64,000 bases of DNA. It comes from Mycoplana rhizolycopersici. GTDB lineage: Bacteria > Pseudomonadota > Alphaproteobacteria > Rhizobiales > Rhizobiaceae. The stretch is from assembly GCF_013378445.1 (NCBI RefSeq), contig NZ_JABXYK010000004.1:310001-374000 (forward strand). Direction: 5' to 3'. Below the pieces are notes generated by a model. That model had not been told where the DNA came from, made no database searches, and saw only the letters and a program-made list of their open reading frames with translations. Position numbers and translations under genes: made by a program. Positions 16,259 to 25,057 of the stretch are shown piece after piece (within the stretch, counting starts at the first letter, position 1; every line of letters begins with the position of its first letter).

Positions 16259-17206
16259 ATGGCGATTTCGGGGCAGATGGTTCTCGTAACCGGGGCGAAT
16301 GGCTTCGTAGGCCGACACGTCGTCGCTCGACTGGCGGCCGGCGGGGCGGAAGTGGTCGCAATCTCGCGTCGCCCGACAGCGCATGAGATGCCTCCCAGTG
16401 TGCGAAACATCGTTGTTTCTCTCTCGAAACCCTCTGAACTGGCGAGGCTTGTCGACTGCTACAGGCCGCAGTTGGTCGTTCATGCGGCAGGCCGCGTTCC
16501 CTCGCCGGGACGAGACGACGAAAAGCTTCTTTTCGAAGACAATCTCGGTTTGACCCTGTCCGTGTTGGAGGCGATCAGGATTGCCGCCCTGCCTTTGCGG
16601 CTTGTGACGATCGGCTCCGCCGCGCAGTACGGGCTCGGAATGCCGTTGCATCGGGCAACGCGCGAAGACGATCCGCTCCGCCCGGTCTCACTCTACGGAG
16701 TGAGCAAGGCGGCTGCCCTTCTTGCCGCAATGGCAGCGGGCGCGAGGGACGGGCTCGATGTCTTGTGCGCGGTCCCTTTCAACCTGACCGGGGCGGGGCA
16801 GCCGGCACATCTCGTGCCCGCGGCATTCCTGCGGCACGCGCTCGACAGTCCGGGCGAAGTCTTGAAGGTGGGCAATGTTACCTCGAAGCGGGATTTCATC
16901 GACATTCGCGACGTTGCCGTTGCGATCGAGGCAGTGGCGTTGCACGGGAAAACGCAGTCCGTCTACAATATCGGATCCGGCAAAGCGCTTGCCATCGCGG
17001 ATATTCTTTCCATAATTGGTGATCGTCTGGGCACGTCTTTCCATTGGGAGGCGGACGAACACCGGCTTGGCCCCGAACGGGTGCCGGTCAGCTATGCCGA
17101 TATTGCCCGTATCGAAGCAGATACGGGATGGCGGCCGCAAATCTGCATCGAGCGGTCGATTTCGGACATGATCGAAGACATGCTGTCGAAAGTTCCACAG
17201 GCGTAA
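16259..17206 (+). CDS. NAD-dependent nucleotide-sugar epimerase/dehydratase
   Basis: A 315-residue extended SDR. Rossmann motif TGANGFVGRHV, Ser region TIGSAAQYG, and catalytic Tyr-x3-Lys YGVSKAA are present. The end resembles the substrate-binding domain of GDP-4-keto-6-deoxymannose reductases and UDP-glucose 4-epimerases (VYNIGSGKALAIADI). The ATG at 16259 follows CGGAG at 8-base spacing. The frame is open further upstream without a start signal. It is the first gene of the polysaccharide locus, 17 bases before another SDR. Likely role: making an activated sugar for the repeat unit. Confidence 0.83.
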   Translation: MAISGQMVLVTGANGFVGRHVVARLAAGGAEVVAISRRPTAHEMPPSVRNIVVSLSKPSELARLVDCYRPQLVVHAAGRVPSPGRDDEKLLFEDNLGLTLSVLEAIRIAALPLRLVTIGSAAQYGLGMPLHRATREDDPLRPVSLYGVSKAAALLAAMAAGARDGLDVLCAVPFNLTGAGQPAHLVPAAFLRHALDSPGEVLKVGNVTSKRDFIDIRDVAVAIEAVALHGKTQSVYNIGSGKALAIADILSIIGDRLGTSFHWEADEHRLGPERVPVSYADIARIEADTGWRPQICIERSISDMIEDMLSKVPQA

Positions 17207-17223
17207 GACAGGGAAGTGTTCCG

Positions 17224-18213
17224 ATGACGTTCTGGTCAGACAGGCCCGTACTCGTAACCGGTGGCGCCGGCTTTATCGGCAGCCATCTGTGCGAGGCGCT
17301 CGTGGCGGCCGGCGCACAGGTCACAGTCTTCACCCGCTATTCCTCGCGCGGCATCCGCGGCGCGGTCGATTCCATGCCGCCCGATGTCCGGTCGCGTATT
17401 CGTTTCATCATGGGGGATCTCAAGGATCCCTCGGGCGTGAACGAGGCGGTGCGTGGGGCGGACACGGTTTTCCATCTCGCTGCCCATATCGGGATACCGT
17501 ATTCCTATGTGCACCCGGTTGATGTCGTCCAGACCAACGTCAACGGCACGATGAACGTACTGGAGGCCTGCAGGCAGAACGATGTCGACAAGCTTGTCGT
17601 CTTTTCGACCAGTGAGGTGTACGGGTCGGCGCTGAAAGTGCCGATCGACGAAGACCACCCGCTACAGGGCCAATCGCCCTATTCGGCAAGCAAGATCGGC
17701 GCAGACCAGCTGGCGCTCAGCTATTTCCGTGCCTTTGGCGTGCCGGTCGCAATCTGCCGCCCCTTCAATACCTATGGACCCCGCCAGCCGGCGCGTGCGA
17801 TCATTCCGACGATCATTTCTCAGGCGCTGCGTTCCGATACGGTCCGGCTGGGCTCGCTCCTGCCGACGCGCGACCTCGTCTATGTCGGCGATACGGTGGC
17901 CGGGGCGATGAGGATCGCGGAGACGCAGGAGACACCCGGCCAGGTTATCCAGCTCGGCACGGGTGTGGAGGTGAGCATCGGTAGCCTGTTCGATACCATA
18001 TGCCGGGTGCTGGGAAGAACGCCCCGGATTATTGTGGAAGACAGTCGGCTGCGTCCGGACAAGAGCGAGGTCATGCGCCTCGTCGCGGACCCTTCCCGGG
18101 CGAGGGCGGTGCTTGGCTGGACGCCGCAGGTGCCGCTGGAGGAAGGTATCGCACGGACTGCCGAATGGGTGCGTACCAATATCGATTTCTTTGAGACGGA
18201 GTATCAGATCTAG
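17224..18213 (+). CDS. NDP-sugar 4,6-dehydratase/epimerase-like extended SDR
   Basis: 329 residues. TGGAGFIGSHL begins the NAD domain. FSTSEVYGSA carries the Ser/Glu pair seen in sugar 4,6-dehydratases, and SPYSASKIGAD carries catalytic Tyr and Lys. RPFNTYGPRQ is the substrate-binding strand. The TSEVYG pattern is closest to 4,6-dehydratases of the dTDP-glucose, GDP-mannose or UDP-GlcNAc (LegB-like) kind rather than simple 4-epimerases. It sits between another SDR and a nucleotidyltransferase with short gaps, so the three probably make one activated sugar. Confidence 0.83.
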   Translation: MTFWSDRPVLVTGGAGFIGSHLCEALVAAGAQVTVFTRYSSRGIRGAVDSMPPDVRSRIRFIMGDLKDPSGVNEAVRGADTVFHLAAHIGIPYSYVHPVDVVQTNVNGTMNVLEACRQNDVDKLVVFSTSEVYGSALKVPIDEDHPLQGQSPYSASKIGADQLALSYFRAFGVPVAICRPFNTYGPRQPARAIIPTIISQALRSDTVRLGSLLPTRDLVYVGDTVAGAMRIAETQETPGQVIQLGTGVEVSIGSLFDTICRVLGRTPRIIVEDSRLRPDKSEVMRLVADPSRARAVLGWTPQVPLEEGIARTAEWVRTNIDFFETEYQI

Positions 18214-18227
18214 ACCGGGAGCAAACG

Positions 18228-18950
18228 ATGAAGGCTGTCATTCTAGCCGGGGGTAAAGGTACCCGCCTACGGCCATACACATCGATTTTGCCTAAGCCGC
18301 TGATGCCGATCGGCGAACTGCCTATTCTGGAGATCATCCTGCGCCAGTTGGTGCACCACGGCGTTACCGAGGTGGTGATCGCGATCGGCTATCTCGGTGC
18401 GCTGATCCAGACCTATCTCGAGCAAAGCCCGATCTCGAAAAGGCTGAAGATACGCTACCACATCGAGCACGAGCCGCTCGGTACGGCCGGCGCGATCGGC
18501 ACGATCCCCGGCCTGGACGAGCCGTTTCTGGTGATGAACGGGGATATCCTGTCCAATGTCGACTATGCCGACATGATGCGGGTCCACAAGGCGCAGGCCG
18601 CGGACCTTACCGTAGGCGTCGTCGAGACGACGGTTCAGATCCAGCTCGGCGTGCTCGATGTCACATCGGATCGACGGATCGTCGGCTATGACGAAAAGCC
18701 GACTAAATCCTATTCCGCCTCCATGGGCGTGTATGTTTACTCACCCGCCATTCTCGAACTGATCGAGCCGGGCCAGTATCTCGACGCGCCGTCGCTCGTC
18801 CTGAAACTGATAGCTGCCGAGCGTAACGTCATTGGCTACAGGGAGGACTTTCACTGGATCGACATCGGTAACCTTGGCGAGTACGAGCGGGCGCAGATTG
18901 AATTCGAAGCGAATCCGGCGCTCTTCCTTCCCGAGCTGATCTCGAAATGA
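18228..18950 (+). CDS. Sugar-1-phosphate nucleotidyltransferase
   Basis: A 240-residue NTP transferase. The signature LAGGKGTRLRPYTSILPKPL begins at residue 5. The metal-binding Asp is in VMNGDIL, and the Lys region is DEKPTKS. The short length, lacking a left-handed beta-helix or CBS domain, matches mannose-1-phosphate guanylyltransferase-like and D-glycero-manno-heptose-type enzymes. It loads a sugar phosphate with a nucleotide. Co-directional with 16259 and 17224 with a 14-base gap. Nucleotide and sugar are not determined. Confidence 0.85.
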   Translation: MKAVILAGGKGTRLRPYTSILPKPLMPIGELPILEIILRQLVHHGVTEVVIAIGYLGALIQTYLEQSPISKRLKIRYHIEHEPLGTAGAIGTIPGLDEPFLVMNGDILSNVDYADMMRVHKAQAADLTVGVVETTVQIQLGVLDVTSDRRIVGYDEKPTKSYSASMGVYVYSPAILELIEPGQYLDAPSLVLKLIAAERNVIGYREDFHWIDIGNLGEYERAQIEFEANPALFLPELISK

Positions 18951-18951
18951 T

Positions 18952-18969
18952 TTCGCTCCCGGGAGCGAA
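18952..18969 (+). terminator. Perfect palindrome after the nucleotidyltransferase
   Basis: TTCGCTCCCGGGAGCGAA is a perfect 18-bp palindrome two bases after the TGA. It can fold into a 7-bp stem with a 4-base loop. No T-run follows, so it is a weak or Rho-assisted terminator, or an mRNA-end hairpin. Confidence 0.4.
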
Positions 18970-19261
18970 GCCCGTGAATATTGCATGCGGTCCGACGCGG
19001 CAACCTGGCGAGATCAAGCCTGGAGCCGCATTCTGCCATGGCGCATTGATCGATGGACATTTTTGGTATATTAACGAGCTGTAAAATACTGATGTGGGGT
19101 GCCGGCTCGTAATTTATTTTGAGCCGAGGCGAGACGACTTGCAGATCTCAGCCAAAGAATAAAAATATCCGTTAGTATTTTGCCCCTTTCATTTCCGTTC
19201 GGCAATACGGGCCTCGTTCTTCGTCTTTCGTGCCCGATCAATTCGGTTACCGGAGTTCTAG
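18970..19261. promoter_or_regulatory. AT-rich gene-free region before the 19262 gene
   Basis: About 290 bases, unusually AT-rich for this window (19060-19185). It holds AAAATACT (19083-19090) and its exact complement AGTATTTT (19174-19181), and the stem GGCTC-N12-GAGCC. It has no coding frame. It probably carries the promoter and regulator sites for the RmlB-like gene. Confidence 0.4.
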
Positions 19262-20290
19262 ATGCAGCGAGTATGTATTACTGGCGGAGCCGGATTTGTT
19301 GCCTCGCATCTTGCGGATAGCTTCTGCAGCAAGTTCCCGCTGGCAGAAATTATAGTCGTCGACAAGATTGGCTATGCTTCCCGCCGCGATCATCTGGCGG
19401 CGGCCCTGCGTTCCGGCCAGGTCCGCCTCGTCGAAGCGTCCATTTGCGATCAGCCGCTCATGCGCAGTCTGCTGAAGGGGGTCGACCTCGTCGTTCACGC
19501 CGCAGCGGAATCGCATGTCGACAATTCCTATTGTAACGTCCTGCCGTTCCTGGAAAGCAACATTTCGGGTACGGTGGCGCTGCTGCAGGCGGCGATCGAC
19601 AACAACGTCAGGCTGTTCTTCCACCTCAGCACGGACGAGGTCTACGGCGGCGCGGACGACCACCTGTTTCTCGACAACGACGCGCTGGCGCCCACCAATC
19701 CCTACGCCGCTTCGAAGGCGAGTGCCGAGATGTTCGTGCACTGCTATTCGAAGTCCTACATGCTGCCAACGATCATTTCGCGCGCAAACAACATTTTCGG
19801 ACCGCGCCAGTATCCGGAAAAGCTCGTTCCCAAACTGATCTGTGATGCCCTGCGCGGGGAAAAGTTCAAGATTCACGGAAATGGAAGCGCGAGACGCTCC
19901 TTCCTGCATGTCCGGGACTTCTGCGGAGCGGTAGTGACCCTTGTGACGAAGGGCGAGCATGGTCAGGTGTACAACGTACCGGGTGCTTGCGAGCACTCGG
20001 TGATGGAAGTGGTGGAACTGGTGGGACGGGTCATGGGTAGGAGCTGCGAACAGCTGGCCGAGCGCGGTCTCGACAGGCCCTTCAATGATAGCCGTTACGG
20101 TGTCGTGGCCGACAAGCTGCTGGCGCTTGGGTGGCACCCGGAATCAACCCTCGAGGCGGAACTGCCGGGCCTGATCGATTGGTATGCAGAAAACCTCCAC
20201 CTCTATTACGATTCCGTATCGGAGGGCGCCGTTTTGGCTGCAGAACGCGGCCGCCTGACGTCAAAATACGTGTCAGGGCTGCCGCGATAG
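19262..20290 (+). CDS. dTDP-glucose 4,6-dehydratase-like extended SDR
   Basis: 342 residues. VCITGGAGFVASHL starts the NAD site. HAAAESHVDNSY is the RmlB-type substrate loop. LSTDEVYGG carries the Thr-Asp-Glu triad of true 4,6-dehydratases, and NPYAASKASAEM provides Tyr and Lys. SRANNIFGPRQYPEKLVP is also an RmlB hallmark. The middle is shorter than in E. coli RmlB, so the nucleotide may differ. Preceded by a long AT-rich promoter region and followed convergently by the deacetylase. Confidence 0.85.
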   Translation: MQRVCITGGAGFVASHLADSFCSKFPLAEIIVVDKIGYASRRDHLAAALRSGQVRLVEASICDQPLMRSLLKGVDLVVHAAAESHVDNSYCNVLPFLESNISGTVALLQAAIDNNVRLFFHLSTDEVYGGADDHLFLDNDALAPTNPYAASKASAEMFVHCYSKSYMLPTIISRANNIFGPRQYPEKLVPKLICDALRGEKFKIHGNGSARRSFLHVRDFCGAVVTLVTKGEHGQVYNVPGACEHSVMEVVELVGRVMGRSCEQLAERGLDRPFNDSRYGVVADKLLALGWHPESTLEAELPGLIDWYAENLHLYYDSVSEGAVLAAERGRLTSKYVSGLPR

Positions 20291-20360
20291 TTTGTCGGAA
20301 GGGAGGCAATTCCCGTTATCGAGGGTCGGCTACACGGACAAGGCCAGTGGCAGTCCGCCG

Positions 20361-21347
20361 TCAACTGCGACAACGCTCCGAGTTGAGGCGCCTGTTGCGT
20401 TCCGCCAGAAGTTGGCCAAAACCCGTGCGGGCCGTCGCGAGCGTGAGTTCACGCTCGACGCGGCCGTGACGGATTGAGGCGAAGCGACCGATGGTCAACC
20501 TGTCGTTGACGGTCTGCAGCGATGCCGGACGGGCCTGCCCGGGAAGGCAGGTGACGCCGAACCTTAGGCCGAGTTCGGCTGCAGCGCCGAGTGTCCGTCT
20601 GTCGAAGGCACCGTTGGGGAAGGCGATAGATATGGGAAGGCGGCCGGTAAGGCGGTGGAGTTCTTCCTGGCAGCGGCGGATGTCTGACAGCTGTGTACCG
20701 GTGTCGACAACGGTCAGGATCGTGTGGGAATGGGTGTGATTGCCAATTTCGACAAGCGGCTCGCGCGCGAGCGCTGTAACTTCTGCGGGCGTCATCGGCC
20801 GGTCGATGTCGGCGACGGGGCGCATGGCACCTTCGCCATATCTCGTCACGATGGCCGCCCGGATGTCGTCGGGAGGGCAGGCTTTGAGGCTTTCTCGGCG
20901 GGCAGCGATCGCCGCCGCCGGCGTGCCACGTTTCGTTTCCTCGCGAAACAACACGTCCCACCAGAAGGCTTCTCCGCTTGCAACGTTGCCAGAAGAGATG
21001 AAGATCGTAAGAGGCATGTCGTTGCGACGAACGAGCGGCAGAAGCTTCAGGTTGTTGGCGTAACCATCGTCGAAGGTGAGCCATGCGGCAGGTCCCCGGA
21101 CGTTTCCGGCATCGAGATCGTGTCCAGTCACGAGGCTAAATCCTCGCTGGCGCAGCAGCGTCGCGACGAATTCGACATCCTGGATCGTCATGGGCTGGAA
21201 CGGGTCGAGCACGCCGCTCTGCAGGTCTTCCATCCTGTCGACAACGCTGTGAAACGCGAGAACGATCAGGCAATCGTCTTCATTCCGCCGCACCGAAAGA
21301 ACTTTGGCAATGGCGAGATCGAGAGCTTTGATCAGCTTTTCCTTCAT
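20361..21347 (-). CDS. Polysaccharide deacetylase (NodB-homology, carbohydrate esterase 4)
   Basis: 328 residues. The CE4 motifs are WLTFDDGYANN (catalytic base Asp and metal Asp) and EIGNHTHSHTI (two metal His). It probably removes acetyl groups from amino sugars of the polysaccharide or its lipid-linked precursor. The start MKEKLIKAL is chosen because CGAGG precedes it and because upstream codons overlap the divergent glycosyltransferase leader. An open frame reaches 21440. There is no signal peptide, so cytoplasmic or membrane-associated action is possible. Divergent from the GT2 gene. Confidence 0.85.
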   Translation of the reverse strand: MKEKLIKALDLAIAKVLSVRRNEDDCLIVLAFHSVVDRMEDLQSGVLDPFQPMTIQDVEFVATLLRQRGFSLVTGHDLDAGNVRGPAAWLTFDDGYANNLKLLPLVRRNDMPLTIFISSGNVASGEAFWWDVLFREETKRGTPAAAIAARRESLKACPPDDIRAAIVTRYGEGAMRPVADIDRPMTPAEVTALAREPLVEIGNHTHSHTILTVVDTGTQLSDIRRCQEELHRLTGRLPISIAFPNGAFDRRTLGAAAELGLRFGVTCLPGQARPASLQTVNDRLTIGRFASIRHGRVERELTLATARTGFGQLLAERNRRLNSERCRS

Positions 21348-21438
21348 GAGTGCCTCGGGATGTTCAATCAGGGCCTGCATTGGAAGGGCGGTGGGCAAAG
21401 TGGCCCTGACGGGCGCCTGCCAACGACGGAAGAGTAAC

Positions 21439-22428
21439 ATGCAGAATAGTCCGCGCGCGACAATTGTAATCCCGACCTACAACTCGGCCAGATGGCTCGG
21501 CGAGGCGGTCGATAGTGCGCTTGCGCAAACTTTCGACGATATCGAGGTCCTCGTCCTCGACAATGCCTCGACCGACGGCACGGCGAAACTGATGGCGCGC
21601 TATGCAGATCCAAGGCTGTTCTACCGCCGTTTCGACAACAACATAGGCTTTGCCGGCAACGTCACGCGCGGGATCAAGGCCGCGCGGGGTGACTACTTCA
21701 TGGTGCTCGGCGCCGACGACATTCTGGAACCGCGCTTCGTTGCGGCGGCCGTCGCCCGACTGGAAGCTGACCCGGCCGCAAAGATGGTGCATGGCGGCGC
21801 GATCTGGATCGATGACGATGGCGTGCCGATCGGGCATTTCACGGGTCGATGGCCTCCGACGTCGGATGGCGGCGACGCATTCGTCCGGGCCTTCACCGAG
21901 GGGTTTTGCTACTCGTGTGTATTTTCGCGAATGGCGCCGGTGAAGGCACTGGGAGGCATGGACGAGGAATGGGGGATGATCTCCGACAGCTGGCTTTTCC
22001 TGAAGCTGTGCCTGGCGGGTGATGTCCTGTTCATCGATGAACCGCTCGTCCGCTATCGCGTTCGCGAAAGCAGCCTTTCCTTCGAGCTCTATGCTGACGG
22101 AAAGATGTTTGACGACCATATGGCAGGTCTTGAGACCGCGTTCGCCTGGCCGGAGGCAAGCCCATTGATCACGCGGCGGCACGAGGCCCGCACCGCGGTC
22201 GCGCGGCAGGCATTCGAGACGATGCATCTGACGCGGATGGGCGCGGGTTTGCGAGGCGTGGGCCGTAAGACGTGGCAGATCGTCAGGGCCGAGCCGCGGG
22301 TTCTGTTCCTGCCGGCGAGTTGGCTGCGCCTTGGGGTGGCGCTGATGCCGCCGGTGGTCATCAGGGCGCTGCGGAACCATCGACGCCGTCGAGGCATCGC
22401 GCACTTCAGCGAGCCCGCACGCTCATGA
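21439..22428 (+). CDS. Glycosyltransferase family 2
   Basis: 329 residues, GT-A fold. It opens ATIVIPTYNSARW, then VLVLDNASTDGT (nucleotide site) and MVLGADDILEPRF with the DD metal motif. The C-terminal hydrophobic stretch near residues 285-305 suggests peripheral membrane binding. The ATG follows GGAAGAG. Its stop overlaps the flippase start, so flippase and transferase are coupled. It adds one sugar of the repeat unit on the cytoplasmic face. Confidence 0.88.
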   Translation: MQNSPRATIVIPTYNSARWLGEAVDSALAQTFDDIEVLVLDNASTDGTAKLMARYADPRLFYRRFDNNIGFAGNVTRGIKAARGDYFMVLGADDILEPRFVAAAVARLEADPAAKMVHGGAIWIDDDGVPIGHFTGRWPPTSDGGDAFVRAFTEGFCYSCVFSRMAPVKALGGMDEEWGMISDSWLFLKLCLAGDVLFIDEPLVRYRVRESSLSFELYADGKMFDDHMAGLETAFAWPEASPLITRRHEARTAVARQAFETMHLTRMGAGLRGVGRKTWQIVRAEPRVLFLPASWLRLGVALMPPVVIRALRNHRRRRGIAHFSEPARS

Positions 22429-23702
22429 GTACGCTGCTGGGCCGAACAGCTGTGGTGTCCGGCATCCGCATCTTCTATCTCGGACTATGGTTCGTCGCGA
22501 TTACCGTCGCATACCGCCATCTCGGCACGCTCCCCGACGGGATTGCCCAGGTCGGGCTTCTTACCTTCGCATTGGCATCGATCAAGATGGTGACGACCGC
22601 GCTCGGCGATCCACTCGATCTCGATGTCGTTCGCCGCGTGCCGCCTATTCTTGCCGCCGATCCTCACCGCGCGGTCCAGGCATGGCGTGCCGCTCAGCAG
22701 ATTCGCACCGGATTGGCGGCAGCAGTATTTGCGCTCGCCGTATTGCTGGCGGTGCCGATCGCAAGGATCTTTCTGCATGATCGCGAATGGTCCACGGCCG
22801 TCGTTCTGGCCGGTGGCGCGGCGGCCTTCGAGTTTGTCTATCGCGGCTATCTGGCCGACTGCCAGTCCCGCGAACGCTTCGACAGGCTGCTGCTGCTGGA
22901 GGGCGCGTTGCAGGGTTTCCGCATCGTCTCCGTGACGGCTCTGTTGATAGGTGGAGCTTTGACGGCGTCCAGCTTTCTGGCGGCTTACCTCCTGTCGGCG
23001 CTTTGTGTTTGCCTGATGTCTTATGTGCTGTCGGACGCGGCGCGGCGCAGGCTGTGCACGTTCTCCGCAGAGGCAAGCCTTGAGACGTGGCGCTACGTGC
23101 GATGGGTTGCGCCGGCCCTCATGGTCAGTGCCGTCGTGGAGCGGCTGGACATCTTCCTGCTCACCAGTCTGCGCGGGCCCGCGGAGGCCGGTTTCTATGG
23201 CGCTTTGATGCCGCTGCTACTCGTGCCGGAGATGGTCATGGGTTTTGCGATGGTCGTGCTGCAGCCCCGCGTCGCAGACCTCGCAAAGCATGGCGGCGGG
23301 CTGGAGCTCTGGTCTTCCGTTTGCCGGCTCACCGTGCCCCTGTCCGCCGTCGCCAGTCTAGTGGTGTTCCTGTTTGCAGAGCCTTTGATCCGGATGACTA
23401 TCGGGCCGGCCTACCTCCAGTCCGTCCCGGTGTTCAAGCTGCTTTTCGTCGCCGTCATGTGCTGGTTCGCCGTCGTGCCGGTCGCGCTTTCCTTTGTCGT
23501 TATGATGCAGCCGCGGGCGACGCTGGTGATCTGCCTGTTCCAGGCGGTCGTCGTCGGCACGGCCGGCTTCCTGCTCATACCCGCATATGGCGCGACCGGA
23601 GCGGCCGTCTCCGTTTTCGTGATGCGGCTTTTGACGGGTGTTGTGATCTGCGGCGCGGCCTATCATCGGTTGCGAGGTGGTTTTCTCGAGGGGAGGGCCT
23701 AG
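22425..23702 (+). CDS. Polysaccharide flippase, Wzx-like
   Basis: 425 residues with about twelve hydrophobic helices spread over the whole length and short charged loops, the plan of MOP-superfamily flippases. The N-terminal MSTLLGRTAVVSGIRIFY and the C-terminal AYGATGAAVSVFVMRLL (a G-A-T-G-A-A motif typical of helix 11 in Wzx proteins) support this. It is coupled by ATGA overlap to the upstream GT2 and lies directly before a GT4. It moves the lipid-linked repeat unit across the inner membrane. Confidence 0.88.
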   Translation: MSTLLGRTAVVSGIRIFYLGLWFVAITVAYRHLGTLPDGIAQVGLLTFALASIKMVTTALGDPLDLDVVRRVPPILAADPHRAVQAWRAAQQIRTGLAAAVFALAVLLAVPIARIFLHDREWSTAVVLAGGAAAFEFVYRGYLADCQSRERFDRLLLLEGALQGFRIVSVTALLIGGALTASSFLAAYLLSALCVCLMSYVLSDAARRRLCTFSAEASLETWRYVRWVAPALMVSAVVERLDIFLLTSLRGPAEAGFYGALMPLLLVPEMVMGFAMVVLQPRVADLAKHGGGLELWSSVCRLTVPLSAVASLVVFLFAEPLIRMTIGPAYLQSVPVFKLLFVAVMCWFAVVPVALSFVVMMQPRATLVICLFQAVVVGTAGFLLIPAYGATGAAVSVFVMRLLTGVVICGAAYHRLRGGFLEGRA

Positions 23703-23706
23703 CCAG

Positions 23707-24828
23707 TTGCGGGTTGCCCACCTCAAGAGCCGATATGACCGGATCGGCGGGATCGAGTCTCTGCTGGAGGGGCTGATGCCGGAGCTCGCCCGACAGCCGG
23801 ATGCGGAGCCGTTGCTGGTGTTTGTGGCTGACAGGCGCGATCGGGAACTGGAGGCCAGGCTGACGGCAAATGGAACGGTGCCGCTTGTCTGGCTGCCGTG
23901 GAGCGGGCTGGCTTTGTCACCGCTCAGCGCAATGCGTCTCGTAAGGATCCTGCGCGCGCACAAAATAAGTGTGATCCATACCCATGACATGCGTGCCAAC
24001 CTTCTTGCCGCCATGAGCCGGCCAATCCTGGGAATACCATGGCTTTGCCACATGCATGGTTGGCTGGGACACACCCACAAGGGCGTTCATCGCTTCTACG
24101 AGGGCGTGGATCGCCGGCTGGTGGGGCTGGCGGACCACGTTCTCGTCGGCTCCTATGCTGCGCTGGATGAGGTCCGGAGCGCCGGTGCGCGGTCTTCCTC
24201 CATCGCATGGAACGCAGCGGCCATCGCCGTGCCCGCGGTCACGGCGCGCGCAGATCTAGGGCTGCCGTCGGATGTCGTTGTCTGCACCGTGCTGGGACGG
24301 CTTCACCCGGGTAAGGGGCAGGACATATTTCTCAAGGCGCTGGGCAGTCTTGCCGCTCACGCAGGATGGCATGCGGTTCTGGTCGGCGTGGGCGAGACGG
24401 AGGCGGAACTGAAACAAATGGCGGCAACGCTTGCCATCGCCGATCGGGTCACTTTCACCGGCTTTGTCGAAAGGCCGACAGACTGGATCGACGCAAGTGA
24501 CGTCATCGTGGTTCCCTCGCGCAAGGACAGCCTGCCGATGACCTGCCTGGAGGGCATGGCGCGGGCAAAAGCGCTTATCGTGAGCGCGGCGGGAGACATG
24601 CCGCGCGTCGTCCCGGACGGGGAGGCCGGGCTTGTCGTTGCGATCGATGATGTCGACGGGCTGCGAGCCGCGCTCGCCGTGCTACTTGACGATCCTGCCC
24701 GGCGCGAAATTCTTGGACAGGCTGCAAAGGCCCGATTCCTCGCACACCACACCCCTGCAGCCCTTGCCCGTCAGATGACCGATAGCGCCATGGGGCTTAT
24801 ACCAAGTCTCGATGATAGGGGACTATAG
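23707..24828 (+). CDS. Glycosyltransferase family 4 (C-terminus formed by an inserted element)
   Basis: 373 residues, GT-B fold. N-terminal acceptor domain with IHTHDMRANLLAA. C-terminal donor domain with VLGRLHPGKGQDIFLKAL and the GT4 E-x7-E region in SRKDSLPMTCLEGMARAK. The likely start is TTG at 23707, 9 bases behind GGGGAGGG. A GTG 30 bases earlier is possible. The last nine codons (IPSLDDRGL) and the stop lie inside the left inverted repeat of the 24799-25057 element, so the native C-terminus was replaced or extended by the insertion. Confidence 0.87.
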   Translation: MRVAHLKSRYDRIGGIESLLEGLMPELARQPDAEPLLVFVADRRDRELEARLTANGTVPLVWLPWSGLALSPLSAMRLVRILRAHKISVIHTHDMRANLLAAMSRPILGIPWLCHMHGWLGHTHKGVHRFYEGVDRRLVGLADHVLVGSYAALDEVRSAGARSSSIAWNAAAIAVPAVTARADLGLPSDVVVCTVLGRLHPGKGQDIFLKALGSLAAHAGWHAVLVGVGETEAELKQMAATLAIADRVTFTGFVERPTDWIDASDVIVVPSRKDSLPMTCLEGMARAKALIVSAAGDMPRVVPDGEAGLVVAIDDVDGLRAALAVLLDDPARREILGQAAKARFLAHHTPAALARQMTDSAMGLIPSLDDRGL

Positions 24829-25057
24829 GATGGCTTATGGCTGGTCGCCGGCTAGGCGCGGCGCGCAGGGCGATGCTGTCGCATCGGCCAAGCGTCGCAA
24901 CGACGCCGGAGGCCAGCCATAAACCACCTGCGGCCGGCTTCTCGGGCTTTCTGGCGTCGTCGAGGTCCGTGGCCGATGCAACAGCTCCGCGGACCTCACC
25001 TAGCCAGAAAACCCGATCGAGCCGGTCCTGTCGGTCCCTATCATCGAGACTTGGTAT
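24799..25057. mobile_element. MITE-like element with 22-bp perfect terminal inverted repeats
   Basis: ATACCAAGTCTCGATGATAGGG at 24799-24820 is repeated exactly inverted at 25036-25057. TTA flanks the TACC...GGTA core on both sides (24797-24799 and 25057-25059), a possible target duplication. Inside, TTATGGCTGG (24835-24844) pairs perfectly with CCAGCCATAA (24913-24922), with CGATGC/GCATCG within. The right half pairs GAGGTCCG with CGGACCTC. It carries no transposase, is too short to be an autonomous IS, and lies exactly between two convergent genes. Confidence 0.75.
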
